A stretch of 64,000 bases of DNA, taken from NCBI RefSeq assembly GCF_016283395.1, contig NZ_JAEEMU010000046.1:32435-96434 (forward strand). The letters are read 5' to 3'. Positions within the stretch are counted from its first letter, which is position 1; each line of letters opens with the position of its first letter. A model generated the notes under the pieces. That model saw nothing but the letters and a program-made list of their open reading frames with translations. It had not been told where the DNA came from and did not search any database. This DNA is from Ruminococcus sp. Its GTDB lineage: Bacteria > Bacillota_A > Clostridia > Oscillospirales > Ruminococcaceae. Made by a program: the position numbers and the translations under genes. Positions 8,457-16,558 of this stretch are shown piece by piece.

Positions 8457-9331
8457 GGAAATTCTCTGAATACAATCCCATAGTCATTGCTGTATGGTTT
8501 TTCAGCGTTACGGGAGTTGCAATGTTCTGCAATTATCCTATACTTATGGCGATATCCCTTGTGGGAGCGGTTGTTTTCTTCGTTTTCAGGAATGGTCTTT
8601 CACACGGCAGGGAGCACATTTTCTTCTGGATACTCTTTGCCGTACTGGCTCTTGCAAATCCCCTTGTTTCCCACAATGGAAAAACTGTACTCTTCGTTAT
8701 GAACCATAATCCCGTAACTCTTGAAGCTCTGCTTTACGGCGTAAATTCGGCAGCCATAATAATCGGTGTGCTGTACTGGTTCAGGTCCTTCACTCAGATA
8801 ATGACAAGTGAGAAGCTGCTGTATCTCACAGGTGCGCTTTCACCGAAGCTGTCGCTGGTACTTTCAATGGCACTCAGGTTCGTTCCCCTGTTCGGCAGGC
8901 AGTCTGAGAAGATAAACAACGCTCAGACTGCTATGGGACTTTATAAGGACGACAACATCATTGACGATATAAAGGGACGTTCGAGGGTATTCTCGGTCAT
9001 GGTCACATGGGCACTTGAAAACGGCATCATCACTGCCGACAGCATGGAGGCAAGAGGCTACGGCACAGGCAGACGCACTCAACTAAGACGCTTCGGCTTT
9101 CGTGTGGGAGATATAGTATTGCTCATTGTAACGCTGCTGCTTCTTGCAGTTACCGCAGCAGCTGTGGGTACGGACTCGCTGAGTATTGACTTTTATCCCG
9201 AAATAAATATAAAAACTCCCGATATACTTGGCATATCGGGTATAATCTCATACGGCGCACTTATACTGCTGCCGCTAATCATCGAAACGGAGGTCAGATT
9301 AAAATGGAAATACTTGCGGTCAACGATCTGA
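8453..9331 (+). CDS. ecfT: ECF transporter transmembrane component EcfT
   Basis: 292-residue integral membrane protein, CbiQ/EcfT family, with several hydrophobic segments and the coupling motif region SMEARGYGTGRRT (about 200-212; the Ala-Arg-Gly motif contacts the ATPases). It starts in an ATGA overlap with the upstream gene and overlaps the downstream ATPase gene by 28 nt. Its dedicated place between surface corrinoid receptors and an S component argues for a group I (dedicated) ECF transporter. Confidence 0.9.
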   Translation: MRKFSEYNPIVIAVWFFSVTGVAMFCNYPILMAISLVGAVVFFVFRNGLSHGREHIFFWILFAVLALANPLVSHNGKTVLFVMNHNPVTLEALLYGVNSAAIIIGVLYWFRSFTQIMTSEKLLYLTGALSPKLSLVLSMALRFVPLFGRQSEKINNAQTAMGLYKDDNIIDDIKGRSRVFSVMVTWALENGIITADSMEARGYGTGRRTQLRRFGFRVGDIVLLIVTLLLLAVTAAAVGTDSLSIDFYPEINIKTPDILGISGIISYGALILLPLIIETEVRLKWKYLRSTI

Positions 9332-10935
9332 CCTTTACTTACCCTCAGTGCAGCTCATCTGCGCTCAATAAGATAAGTTTCTCCCTTAACAGCGGTGAAT
9401 TCGCCGTTCTATGCGGAGCTACAGGCAGCGGTAAGTCTACGCTGCTGCGTATGCTGAAACGTGAGCTTTCTCCGCTTGGTGATGTGAGCGGTAAAGTGTT
9501 ATTCTGCGGAAAGGAATTATCCGACCTCGATGACAGGACTTCCGCCGCTTCTATAGGCTTTGTTATGCAGCGTCCCGAACAGCAGATAGTCACGGACAAG
9601 GTGTGGCACGAGCTTGCATTCGGTCTGGAAAATCTGGGCGTAAAGTCCGATGAGATATACCGACGTATCGCGGAAATGGCAAGCTATTTCGGTATCGGGG
9701 ACTGGTTCGACAGGGATACTGCGGAGCTTTCGGGCGGTCAGAAGCAGCTACTCAATCTTGCTTCCGTACTCGTCATGCAGCCTCAGCTCCTTATCCTCGA
9801 TGAACCCACGGCTCAGCTTGACCCCATTGCAGCTGCGGATTTCATCGCTACTCTGAAAAGACTAAATCAGGACTTCGGTCTGACCATAATAATGGCAGAA
9901 CATCGGCTTGAGGACGTTGTTCCCATATGCGATAAGCTCATTGTCATGGAGAAAGGCAGTATCATCGCAGACGCTACTCCGTCAGATGCAATAAATACGC
10001 TGAAAATCCGTCCTGATATACTATGCGGTATGCCTGCGGCTTCGCGTCTGTACGCGAAGCTCAGCGGCAGCGGAGGCTGTCCGCTGACAGTCCGCGAGGG
10101 CAGAGCGTTCATTGAAAGCAATTACGAAAATACTGCTCGCGGACTTGCGCAGGCATCCTATGTGCATGAGGACAGTATCGCTCTTGAATTCAAAGATGTT
10201 TATTTCCGCTACACACGGGACGGCAGGGACATTCTCGACGGACTCAGCTTCAAGGTGTACAGCGGTGAGATATTCTGTATACTGGGCGGCAACGGTTCGG
10301 GAAAGACTACGGCTCTTTCCGCAGCAGCAGGACTTCTAAGAGCATACAGCGGCAAAATAAAAATACTCGGCAAAAAGCTCAAAGACTACAAGAACCGCTC
10401 GCTTTACCGTGAGTGCCTTGCTATGCTGCCGCAGGACGTTCAGACCGTTTTTCTGAAAAATACTGTCCGAGAGGAACTGGAAGAATGTGACGCGGAGCTT
10501 AACGACCTGCCATATGATATCTCTCATCTTCTTGACAAGCACCCCTATGACCTTTCGGGCGGCGAACAGCAGCTTGCTGCACTGGCTAAAGTCCTTGCCG
10601 CAAAGCCGAAGATACTTCTTCTTGACGAGCCTACAAAAGGACTGGACGCAGCCTCAAAGCTGAATATGATGTCAGTCATGCAGTCCCTTAAAGAAAAAGG
10701 CGTTACCATAGTCACTGTTACCCACGATGTGGAATTCGCCGCTGTATGCGCTGACAGGTGCGCTATGTTCTTCGGCGGAAAGATAGTCTCAATAGGGACT
10801 CCACATGAGTTTTTCCCAAACAGCAGCTTCTACACAACGGCTGTGAGCAGAATGACACGTGGTTATTTCGACAATATCATCACCGTGGACGATGCGGCTG
10901 AGATATGCCGTATCAACGGCAGAAAGGAGATGTGA
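9304..10935 (+). CDS. ECF transporter ATPase, EcfA-EcfA' fusion
   Basis: 543 residues containing two complete ABC ATPase domains in one chain. Domain 1 (about 1-240): Walker A GATGSGKST, signature LSGGQKQ, Walker B LLILDEP. Domain 2 (about 295-535): Walker A GGNGSGKTT, signature LSGGEQQ, Walker B ILLLDEP. Most ECF systems encode the two ATPases separately; fused forms are known. The ATG at 9304 has GGAGG upstream inside ecfT. It powers the T/S pair encoded on either side. Confidence 0.92.
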   Translation: MEILAVNDLTFTYPQCSSSALNKISFSLNSGEFAVLCGATGSGKSTLLRMLKRELSPLGDVSGKVLFCGKELSDLDDRTSAASIGFVMQRPEQQIVTDKVWHELAFGLENLGVKSDEIYRRIAEMASYFGIGDWFDRDTAELSGGQKQLLNLASVLVMQPQLLILDEPTAQLDPIAAADFIATLKRLNQDFGLTIIMAEHRLEDVVPICDKLIVMEKGSIIADATPSDAINTLKIRPDILCGMPAASRLYAKLSGSGGCPLTVREGRAFIESNYENTARGLAQASYVHEDSIALEFKDVYFRYTRDGRDILDGLSFKVYSGEIFCILGGNGSGKTTALSAAAGLLRAYSGKIKILGKKLKDYKNRSLYRECLAMLPQDVQTVFLKNTVREELEECDAELNDLPYDISHLLDKHPYDLSGGEQQLAALAKVLAAKPKILLLDEPTKGLDAASKLNMMSVMQSLKEKGVTIVTVTHDVEFAAVCADRCAMFFGGKIVSIGTPHEFFPNSSFYTTAVSRMTRGYFDNIITVDDAAEICRINGRKEM

Positions 10936-10936
10936 G

Positions 10937-11623
10937 ATGCTCCTGATAAAAAGTAAAAGACTGCGTGATCTCATAAGGGTAGCCGTACCTTTCGTTGCAG
11001 TCCCTATGATAACAATTGTGGGAGCTGTCGCCTTTGACGAGAAAAAACATATCATCATCTCCCTTGCAGTTGCTGTCTCGGCACTTCTTCTCTTTGCGGC
11101 AGGCTTTGAGAAAAAGTCCACGGGAACGCGCCGAATGGTCATAGTTGCAGTAATGGTGGCACTTTGCTTCGCAGGACGCTTTATTCCCTTTCTGAAACCC
11201 ATAGCTGCACTGACTATAATCACTGCCCTGTATCTCGGCGGTGAAGCAGGCTTTCTCGTTGGTTCGCTGTCAGCTATACTCTCTAATTTCTACTTTGGAC
11301 AGGGTCCGTGGACTGCCTTTCAGATGCTTGCATGGGGGCTCATCGGTTTCTTCGCAGGAGTTCTCGCTGATAAGCTGCTGAAAAGCCGCGCTCTACTGCT
11401 CATATACGGTGCTGCGGCAGGTCTTGCGTACTCATTCATCATGGATATATGGACTGTCCTGTGGTATAATCAGGGCTTCGATGTGAAGCTCTATCTTGCG
11501 GCACTTTTTACCGCTATCCCCTATACTGCGTCATACGCAGTATCAAATGTGCTGTTCCTTTACCTCCTTGCCAAGCCTTTCGGCGAGAAGCTGCACAGGA
11601 TAAAGGTGAAATATGGAGTCTGA
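10937..11623 (+). CDS. ECF transporter substrate-specific (S) component, predicted cobalamin type (CblT-like)
   Basis: 228 residues. The start at 10937 is chosen because AAAGGAGATGTGAG lies directly upstream and the stop of the ATPase gene is 1 nt away. Hydrophobic throughout, about six membrane segments, with conserved S-component features (MVALCFAGRFIPFLKPIAAL; GPWTAFQMLAWGLIGFFAG). The substrate is inferred from the riboswitch and receptors, not from the chain itself. Last gene of the operon starting at 5693; no clear terminator before the repeat element at 11628. Confidence 0.85.
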   Translation: MLLIKSKRLRDLIRVAVPFVAVPMITIVGAVAFDEKKHIIISLAVAVSALLLFAAGFEKKSTGTRRMVIVAVMVALCFAGRFIPFLKPIAALTIITALYLGGEAGFLVGSLSAILSNFYFGQGPWTAFQMLAWGLIGFFAGVLADKLLKSRALLLIYGAAAGLAYSFIMDIWTVLWYNQGFDVKLYLAALFTAIPYTASYAVSNVLFLYLLAKPFGEKLHRIKVKYGV

Positions 11624-11627
11624 GCTT

Positions 11628-11834
11628 TTAGTGATTAGTGTAGGGACGACCATTGGTCGTCCGTGTCGGATTGATATGAATGTTTGCGGACGCGCAATGC
11701 GCGTCCCTACAGTGCGTTAATTTTATTTGCATCGTAAGACTCGGGCGGATAATATCCGCCCCTACTACTCACTAACCCCACGGTACGCCGTCCCCTACTA
11801 TGCACTAATCACTAACAACTAACCACTAATAACT
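11628..11834. repeat. Complete TTAG-type mosaic element with inverted ends and three to four palindromes
   Basis: Left end TTAGTGATTAGTG. Then palindromes GGACGACC-ATT-GGTCGTCC, GGACGCGC-AAT-GCGCGTCC-CTAC, GGGCGGAT-AAT-ATCCGCCC-CTAC and an imperfect ACGGTACGCCGT-CCCCTAC. The right end ACTAATCACTAAC...ACCACTAATAACT is in inverted orientation to the left end. The intergenic stretch 11624-11836 is essentially all element. Compare 18583-18879, which has the same order of sub-modules. Confidence 0.7.
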
Positions 11835-11836
11835 GA

Positions 11837-11865
11837 TTGACTTTGCGAGGCAACTGTGATATAAT
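11837..11865 (+). promoter_or_regulatory. pta promoter
   Basis: TTGACT (11837-11842), 17-nt spacer, TATAAT (11860-11865); start codon at 11904. Confidence 0.75.
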
Positions 11866-11903
11866 AGTAAGGTAAAATTTAAATCCAATGGAGGTATCCT
11901 AAA

Positions 11904-12923
11904 ATGGGAATGTTTGACAAGCTTATAGCAAACCTTAAATCCAGCAAGAAAACTATCGTCTTCACTGAGGGCAGCGATCCTCGTATCCTCTCCGCAGCTG
12001 ACAGACTTATCAAGGAAAACCTTATGGGCGTTATCCTCTGCGGCAACGTTGACGAAGTAAAGGCTGCTGCTAAGAACGGCGGCTTCAATATCGACGGTGC
12101 AGAGATAGTTGACCCTGCTACATATCCTGAAATGGACGCTCTCGTTGCTCAGATGTTCGAGCTCAGAAAGGGCAAGATGACAGAGGACGAGTGCCGCGCA
12201 GCTCTGGCTAAGTCCAACTACTTCGGAACTATGCTCGTTAAGGCTGGCAAGGCAGACGCTCTTCTCGGCGGTGCTACATACTCAACAGCTGATACAGTAA
12301 GACCTGCTCTCCAGATCATCAAGACAAAGAAGGGTTCTAACCTCGTAAGCTCTTCATTCATTCTCTTCCGTGAAAAGGACGGCAAGGAAGAAAAGATAGC
12401 TATGGGCGACTGCGCTATCAACCTCAGCTATGAAGACACAGTTGACAAGGAAGGCAATGTAGTTCTCACAGGTGCAAGAAAGCTTGCTGAGGTAGCTGTT
12501 GAAACTGCAAAGACTGCTGATTTCTTCGGCATTGATCCTAAGGTTGCTGTTCTCAGCTTCTCTACATACGGCTCAGGCAAGGGCGGCACAGTTCAGCTCA
12601 GCCACGATGCTGTTATCGAAGCAAGAAAGATAAACCCTGACCTCGTTATCGACGGTGAGTTCCAGTTCGACGCTGCTGTTTCAGCAGAAGTTGCTAAGAC
12701 AAAGTGCCCTGACTCAAAGGTTGCAGGACAGGCTAATACTTTCATATTCCCACTTATCGAGGCTGGCAACATCGGCTACAAGATAGCTCAGAGACTCGGC
12801 GGCTATGAGGCTTACGGTCCTATCCTTCAGGGACTTAACGCTCCTATCAACGACCTTTCAAGAGGCTGCAACGCTGACGAAGTTTACAAAATGGCTATTA
12901 TCACAGCTGGTATGGCAAACTGA
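11904..12923 (+). CDS. pta: Phosphate acetyltransferase
   Basis: 339 residues, full length for the short Pta form. Interconverts acetyl-CoA and acetyl phosphate, the step before acetate kinase in acetate fermentation; cytoplasmic. Family features include the N-terminal TIVFTEGSDPRILSAAD, the LLGGATYSTADTVRPALQII active-site region (about 113-132), and GQANTFIFPLIEAGNIGYKIAQRLGG near the C-terminus. GGAGG 8 nt before the ATG and its own strong promoter. No ackA is seen next to it. Monocistronic: two hairpin terminators follow. Confidence 0.95.
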   Translation: MGMFDKLIANLKSSKKTIVFTEGSDPRILSAADRLIKENLMGVILCGNVDEVKAAAKNGGFNIDGAEIVDPATYPEMDALVAQMFELRKGKMTEDECRAALAKSNYFGTMLVKAGKADALLGGATYSTADTVRPALQIIKTKKGSNLVSSSFILFREKDGKEEKIAMGDCAINLSYEDTVDKEGNVVLTGARKLAEVAVETAKTADFFGIDPKVAVLSFSTYGSGKGGTVQLSHDAVIEARKINPDLVIDGEFQFDAAVSAEVAKTKCPDSKVAGQANTFIFPLIEAGNIGYKIAQRLGGYEAYGPILQGLNAPINDLSRGCNADEVYKMAIITAGMAN

Positions 12924-12938
12924 GGCAGTTTGATCCCA

Positions 12939-13188
12939 GCCACGTTGTCACTCGCAAGCTCGTTTACTCTTAACAAAAACGTTAACTGTACATCGCTTAC
13001 TGCACTATATAACATAAAAAATCGGGACTGCTTATTTTGCAGTCCCATTTTTGCAGCGTGACGCTGCACCCTTGCCACGTTGACACTCGTAAACTCGTTT
13101 ACTCTTAACCAAAACGTTATTTGTACATCGCTTACGGCACTATATAACATAAAAAATCGGGACTGCTTATGTTGCAGTCCCTTTTTTG
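12939..13188. repeat. Tandemly duplicated ~135-bp terminator module
   Basis: Two near-identical copies (about 12939-13073 and 13074-13188). Each begins GCCACGTTG, runs through CTCGTTTACTCTTAAC and TGTACATCGCTTA, and ends in the hairpin GGGACTGC...GCAGTCCC plus a T-run (13024-13052 and 13159-13187). A small GCAGCGTGACGCTGC hairpin (about 13053-13067) separates them. The second hairpin is also flanked by A's, so it can terminate the convergent gene at 13189-14676. A degenerate third hairpin (GGGACTGC ... GCAG) lies at 15492-15517. Confidence 0.8.
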
Positions 13189-14676
13189 TTATTCATTTAT
13201 ATTCGGGTCATAATTATCGCTTTCAGGTACGCCGTAAAGCTTTTCTTTAGCTTCGCTTATACGCCAGCCGTTTTCGGTATTGATGATAGTAAAGCTTGTT
13301 TCAAGAGTATAACCATTAGAGTCTGTCTTAGTGAGTGTTGTTATTATATTGCCGTTATCGTCAAACTCACCCTTTGCTATATTCTGATCCCATTCAAAAG
13401 GACCCATGCTGTCATCGTGAATAGTTTTTGCGATATAGTATCCGTTATCAATAGTGTACATAAATGTATAGTAGTTGATATCCTCTTCTTTATCGCACAT
13501 ACAATTATCAAGTATTACCTTTCCTAACTCCGCATCGAATATCTCATAGCACCTCTTTTCTAAATCAGACCATTTTGGATATCTCAAGTCGGTGACAAGA
13601 TAGAACTCTCTCTGAAGTTCACTGCCGTCAGGTGTTGTGAGTGTCTTTGTAACGACATTAGACTTATCGACTTCAAGAGTTCCTGCGTGAAGATCACAGA
13701 CAAAGTCTCTGTAAGCGTCGGTCAGCTCCTTGGCGATAGCGTCTGCATCTGTTTCTTCTGAATTTGTCATGACAGGATTTTCTTCAGCCTTGCTTATACG
13801 CCAGCCGTCCTCTGTGTTCACGATAGTAAACTTTGTTTCATAAACATGATCAGGGTCAACATCTAAATCAATATGCCTTCTGGTGGTAATTATATTTCCG
13901 TTCTCGTCGAACTCGCCTTTTACATCGTCATCTAACCACTTGTACAGCCTGTCACTGGTATCGCAAGTCTCTGTATTAACGTAGTATCCGTCAGCTGTAG
14001 TATATATCAGAGTCGTATAGTCAATATCCTCTTCCTTTGCGCAGGAACAGTTATCAAGGACTATCTTTCCAAGCTCAGAATCGCATACCTCGTAACAGCG
14101 TTTTTCCAGATCTTCCCATGTTGGATATCTCTTATCGGTAACACGATAGAAGTCCCTTGATATCTCATCTCCGCCGAAAGAAGTTATTGTCTTGGTAACA
14201 ACAGATGACTTATCGACTTCAAGAGTTCTTCCGTGAACGTCATACAAGCAGGCAAGCCAATTATCGGTAAGTAACTTAGCGATTGCGTCGGCGTCAGTTA
14301 CGTCCTCATCACCGTTCAGATAGACAGTATCCTCGGCATCTGTGGTCACTTCTGTCGCTGTCTCGGTTACTGTCTCCACCTCTGCCGCAGGAGAATGACC
14401 GTTACGGCTTATAAATGCCATACTTCCGCCTATTCCTGCTACAAGGAGCACAGCCGCTGCTGCAATGCTCGCTCCCTTATACCACTTTGGTCTGCGGTAC
14501 TCCTCAACTCCCGATACCTCAGCAGCGTTATTCTCATGCTTTTCATTTATATTGTACTTTCTTTTACTCATGGCGTATAACCTCTCTCTCTTTTCATCTT
14601 TGAGGACAGGATACTCCTTAGAGAGCCTGTCTGCCGTATTGTTGTCTATATCATTGAACAGATCATCAAATCTCAT
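13189..14676 (-). CDS. Probable membrane anti-sigma factor with duplicated extracytoplasmic domain
   Basis: 495 residues. The N-terminal cytoplasmic part (1-64) has a basic, charged stretch; one membrane helix (about 66-90, GASIAAAAVLLVAGIGG); then a Thr/Glu-rich linker. Two homologous domains follow (about 127-305 and 313-485), sharing TDADAIAK, TLEVDKS, VVTKT, FY.VTD.RYP, DLEKRCYE, ELGK, LDNC.C.KEEDI and GW.IS. Each has two Cys in the LDNC-x-C motif. The ATG overlaps the sigma factor stop (ATGA), so the pair is translationally coupled, typical of sigma/anti-sigma modules. The anti-sigma role is inferred from position and topology; no ZAS motif is seen. Confidence 0.75.
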   Translation of the reverse strand: MRFDDLFNDIDNNTADRLSKEYPVLKDEKRERLYAMSKRKYNINEKHENNAAEVSGVEEYRRPKWYKGASIAAAAVLLVAGIGGSMAFISRNGHSPAAEVETVTETATEVTTDAEDTVYLNGDEDVTDADAIAKLLTDNWLACLYDVHGRTLEVDKSSVVTKTITSFGGDEISRDFYRVTDKRYPTWEDLEKRCYEVCDSELGKIVLDNCSCAKEEDIDYTTLIYTTADGYYVNTETCDTSDRLYKWLDDDVKGEFDENGNIITTRRHIDLDVDPDHVYETKFTIVNTEDGWRISKAEENPVMTNSEETDADAIAKELTDAYRDFVCDLHAGTLEVDKSNVVTKTLTTPDGSELQREFYLVTDLRYPKWSDLEKRCYEIFDAELGKVILDNCMCDKEEDINYYTFMYTIDNGYYIAKTIHDDSMGPFEWDQNIAKGEFDDNGNIITTLTKTDSNGYTLETSFTIINTENGWRISEAKEKLYGVPESDNYDPNINE

Positions 14677-15254
14677 TTATATCCCTCCTCCGAGATACCT
14701 GCTTCACTAAGCAGCTCCATAAGCTTTTTTCTTCCTCTGCTAAGCCTTTTCTGTACAGCAGTATCGCTCAGTTCCACAAGTGAAGCTATTTGTTTTGTTT
14801 TCATACCGTAGTAATAGAAGTAAATGATGATAGTCGCATCAGGCTCGCCCAAGCTTTTCACGCAGTCAAATACAGTCTCACGAAGTACTGTTTGTTCCGT
14901 TGCTTCTTCAACTCCAAAATCAGATGAAAGCTCACCAAAGCTGTCGGAGTCGATAGATACAGTAGTATCACTTTTCACAGACAGCCGCCTGAAATAGCTT
15001 ATGGCAGTTCGCTTTGCTATTGTGCCAATTATGCCTTTAAGCTCTCCGTCCGTTCCTGTATGGCTGTCCAGATATCGGAATACCGCAGCGAATGTATCGC
15101 TCAGACATTCATCTGTGTCCTCGCTTGTGCCGCAGCCTTTAAGCTTGTTTGCGCAGATCGCATACACGTATCCGCAATATTCATCAAACAAAGCCCGTCT
15201 GCCCTCCTCGGGAGACTGCTCCATTATGCAATGCAGTTCTTTGTCTGTCATCAT
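14673..15254 (-). CDS. Sigma-70 family (ECF-type) RNA polymerase sigma factor
   Basis: 193 residues. Region 2 (about 18-85) includes DTDECLSDTFAAVFRYLD and IIGTIAKRTAISYFRR. Region 4 (about 130-180) is a helix-turn-helix with MKTKQIASLVELSDTAVQKRLSRGRKKL. GGAG lies 6 nt before the first ATG (15254); a second ATG at 15251 is equally possible. It should direct RNA polymerase to its own regulon and be controlled by the overlapping membrane protein. The targets are not visible here. Confidence 0.85.
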   Translation of the reverse strand: MMTDKELHCIMEQSPEEGRRALFDEYCGYVYAICANKLKGCGTSEDTDECLSDTFAAVFRYLDSHTGTDGELKGIIGTIAKRTAISYFRRLSVKSDTTVSIDSDSFGELSSDFGVEEATEQTVLRETVFDCVKSLGEPDATIIIYFYYYGMKTKQIASLVELSDTAVQKRLSRGRKKLMELLSEAGISEEGYK

Positions 15255-15317
15255 TTCACTCCTTTGAATGCATTCACCTATTACACTCGCTTTGACCTGT
15301 TGTTTTCTGACCGAATT

Positions 15318-15473
15318 TATTAGTTGTTAGTGATTAGTGGTTAGTGCATAGTAAGTTGAGAGTTGATAATGTAGTGGCTGGCATCCTCGACAGCCCGCGT
15401 GAATAGTGAGTAGTTATTAGTGTTTAGTGCATAGTGATTAGTAAGTTGAGAATTGAGAGTTGAGAGTATGGAA
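15318..15473. repeat. TTAG-type mosaic element, left-type ends in two blocks
   Basis: The 381-nt gap 15255-15635 is filled with iterated TTAGTG/GCATAGTGATTAG units in two blocks (about 15318-15355 and 15404-15440), each followed by AAGTTGAGA(A/G)TTGA. Between them lies an imperfect GGCTG...CAGCCC stem. No inverted right end. A decayed GGGACTGC hairpin follows at 15492. Confidence 0.55.
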
Positions 15474-15551
15474 CGTAATTATATAAAAATCGGGACTGCT
15501 TTTTTGCAGCATTTTTTAGCACAAAAGTATTATTTTATTTTGAAAAACCAC

Positions 15552-15580
15552 TTGACAAACAGCAACACTTGTGATATAAT
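15552..15580 (+). promoter_or_regulatory. Consensus promoter for the small secreted protein
   Basis: TTGACA (15552-15557), 17-nt spacer, TATAAT (15575-15580), start codon at 15636. Confidence 0.8.
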
Positions 15581-15635
15581 ATTAACAAGATTAGCGCGTT
15601 GATCTATTAATTTTTTGTAAAGGATGTAAAAACAA

Positions 15636-15950
15636 ATGAAAAACGTACTCAAAAAAATCTCAGCAATCGCAATGGCATTCACTCTCCTTGGATCTGGTAC
15701 AGCTATCGCAAAAAATCTGAATCCTAATTCAGTTCCTACACTCACAGCAAGTGCTGCAGCAAATAGTTGGACTTATTGTGGAACCTGCAACAGACTTATA
15801 GTTATTCATCCGAATGGCACAGCAGATGTTTATACATATAAAAATCTTTCAGTATATGTTCAAGGAGATATGCTGAAAATGTATGCACCAAATATCCCTG
15901 TAGCAATGTACGCATATTCTGTTAAAGAATTCTATTTATTGTCAAGATAA
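15636..15950 (+). CDS. Small secreted protein of unknown function
   Basis: 104 residues. A signal peptide is clear (MKNVLKKISAIAMAFTLLGSGTAIA, or a later cleavage near TASAAA, about 38-43). The mature part is about 60 residues with two closely spaced Cys (YCGTCNRL) and aromatic/Tyr-rich beta-like sequence (NGTADVYTYKNLSVYVQG). No family recognised. It has its own consensus promoter, AAGGATG upstream of the ATG, and a strong terminator 8 nt after the stop, so it is an independent, probably well expressed unit between two repeat elements. Confidence 0.75.
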   Translation: MKNVLKKISAIAMAFTLLGSGTAIAKNLNPNSVPTLTASAAANSWTYCGTCNRLIVIHPNGTADVYTYKNLSVYVQGDMLKMYAPNIPVAMYAYSVKEFYLLSR

Positions 15951-15957
15951 TAAAATC

Positions 15958-15989
15958 AAGCTCCCCGAAATGGGGAGCTTTTCTTTTTT
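15958..15989 (+). terminator. Rho-independent terminator
   Basis: Perfect 9-bp stem AAGCTCCCC / GGGGAGCTT, 5-nt loop GAAAT, then TTCTTTTTT. Confidence 0.9.
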
Positions 15990-15990
15990 A

Positions 15991-16078
15991 CAGTGCGCTC
16001 ATGTTAATTATGGTGTAAGGCACGGGCGCACGGAATGCGCCCCTACACTATTCACTATGCACTAATCACTAATAACTA
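15991..16078. repeat. TTAG-type mosaic element, right half
   Basis: Starts with CAGTGCGCTCATGTTAAT (related to the modules at about 11710 and 18808), then the palindrome CGGGCGCACGGAATGCGCCC-CTAC and the right end CACTATGCACTAATCACTAATAACTAAC. Its end supplies the TAG stop codon of the leftward gene ending at 16076. Confidence 0.65.
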
Positions 16079-16528
16079 ACCAATATTGGTAAGCATTTTC
16101 GCAACTTCCTCGACTGAGCATTTATAGTCGCCGTCGCCGCTGCGCTTATAAGTGCCTGTATAGACACTGCCGCCCAGATATATAGGCTCATCGCCCTTTT
16201 TTATCCGCGGAACGTTTATGACGATAATATGCTTGCCCTCAGTCTCAACTATCCTCACATCTCTGTCAGTAAGGATATTCCTGCTGACTTTTCTCTTATC
16301 ATTGATTATCTCCCAGAAGTCACTGATAAGCCACTCGGGGTCGGGCAGGTCTATGGGGTGAAGTGACTTGTCCTCATGCTCCTCTACACCAAGCAGGATT
16401 ATCCCACCAAGTGTATTAGCGAATGCGGAATATGTCTCCCACAGACTCATAGGCAGTCCGCCTATGGCCTTTTTCGCTTCTATACGGTTATTCTCTTTGT
16501 ATTTCTCTATCTTTGTAAGGTCTATCAA
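16076..16528 (-). CDS. AlbA_2 (Schlafen-type) domain protein, C-terminally truncated
   Basis: 150 residues. N-terminal AlbA_2 fold with E-A-K-K-A (about 17-21), SFAN-type segment YSAFANTLGGIILLGVEEH (about 33-51) and VPRIKKGDEPIYL...GTYKRSGDGDY. Full-length members usually continue with ATPase-like and winged-helix regions to 400-500 residues; here the reading frame stops right after the AlbA_2 domain, at a TAG lying inside the repeat element 15991-16078. Either a short stand-alone member or a gene cut by the element. Starts 31 nt after the ligA stop in the same direction. Confidence 0.7.
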   Translation of the reverse strand: MIDLTKIEKYKENNRIEAKKAIGGLPMSLWETYSAFANTLGGIILLGVEEHEDKSLHPIDLPDPEWLISDFWEIINDKRKVSRNILTDRDVRIVETEGKHIIVINVPRIKKGDEPIYLGGSVYTGTYKRSGDGDYKCSVEEVAKMLTNIG

Positions 16529-16558
16529 GTCATCACCACCTTTTTATACGAAACTGTA

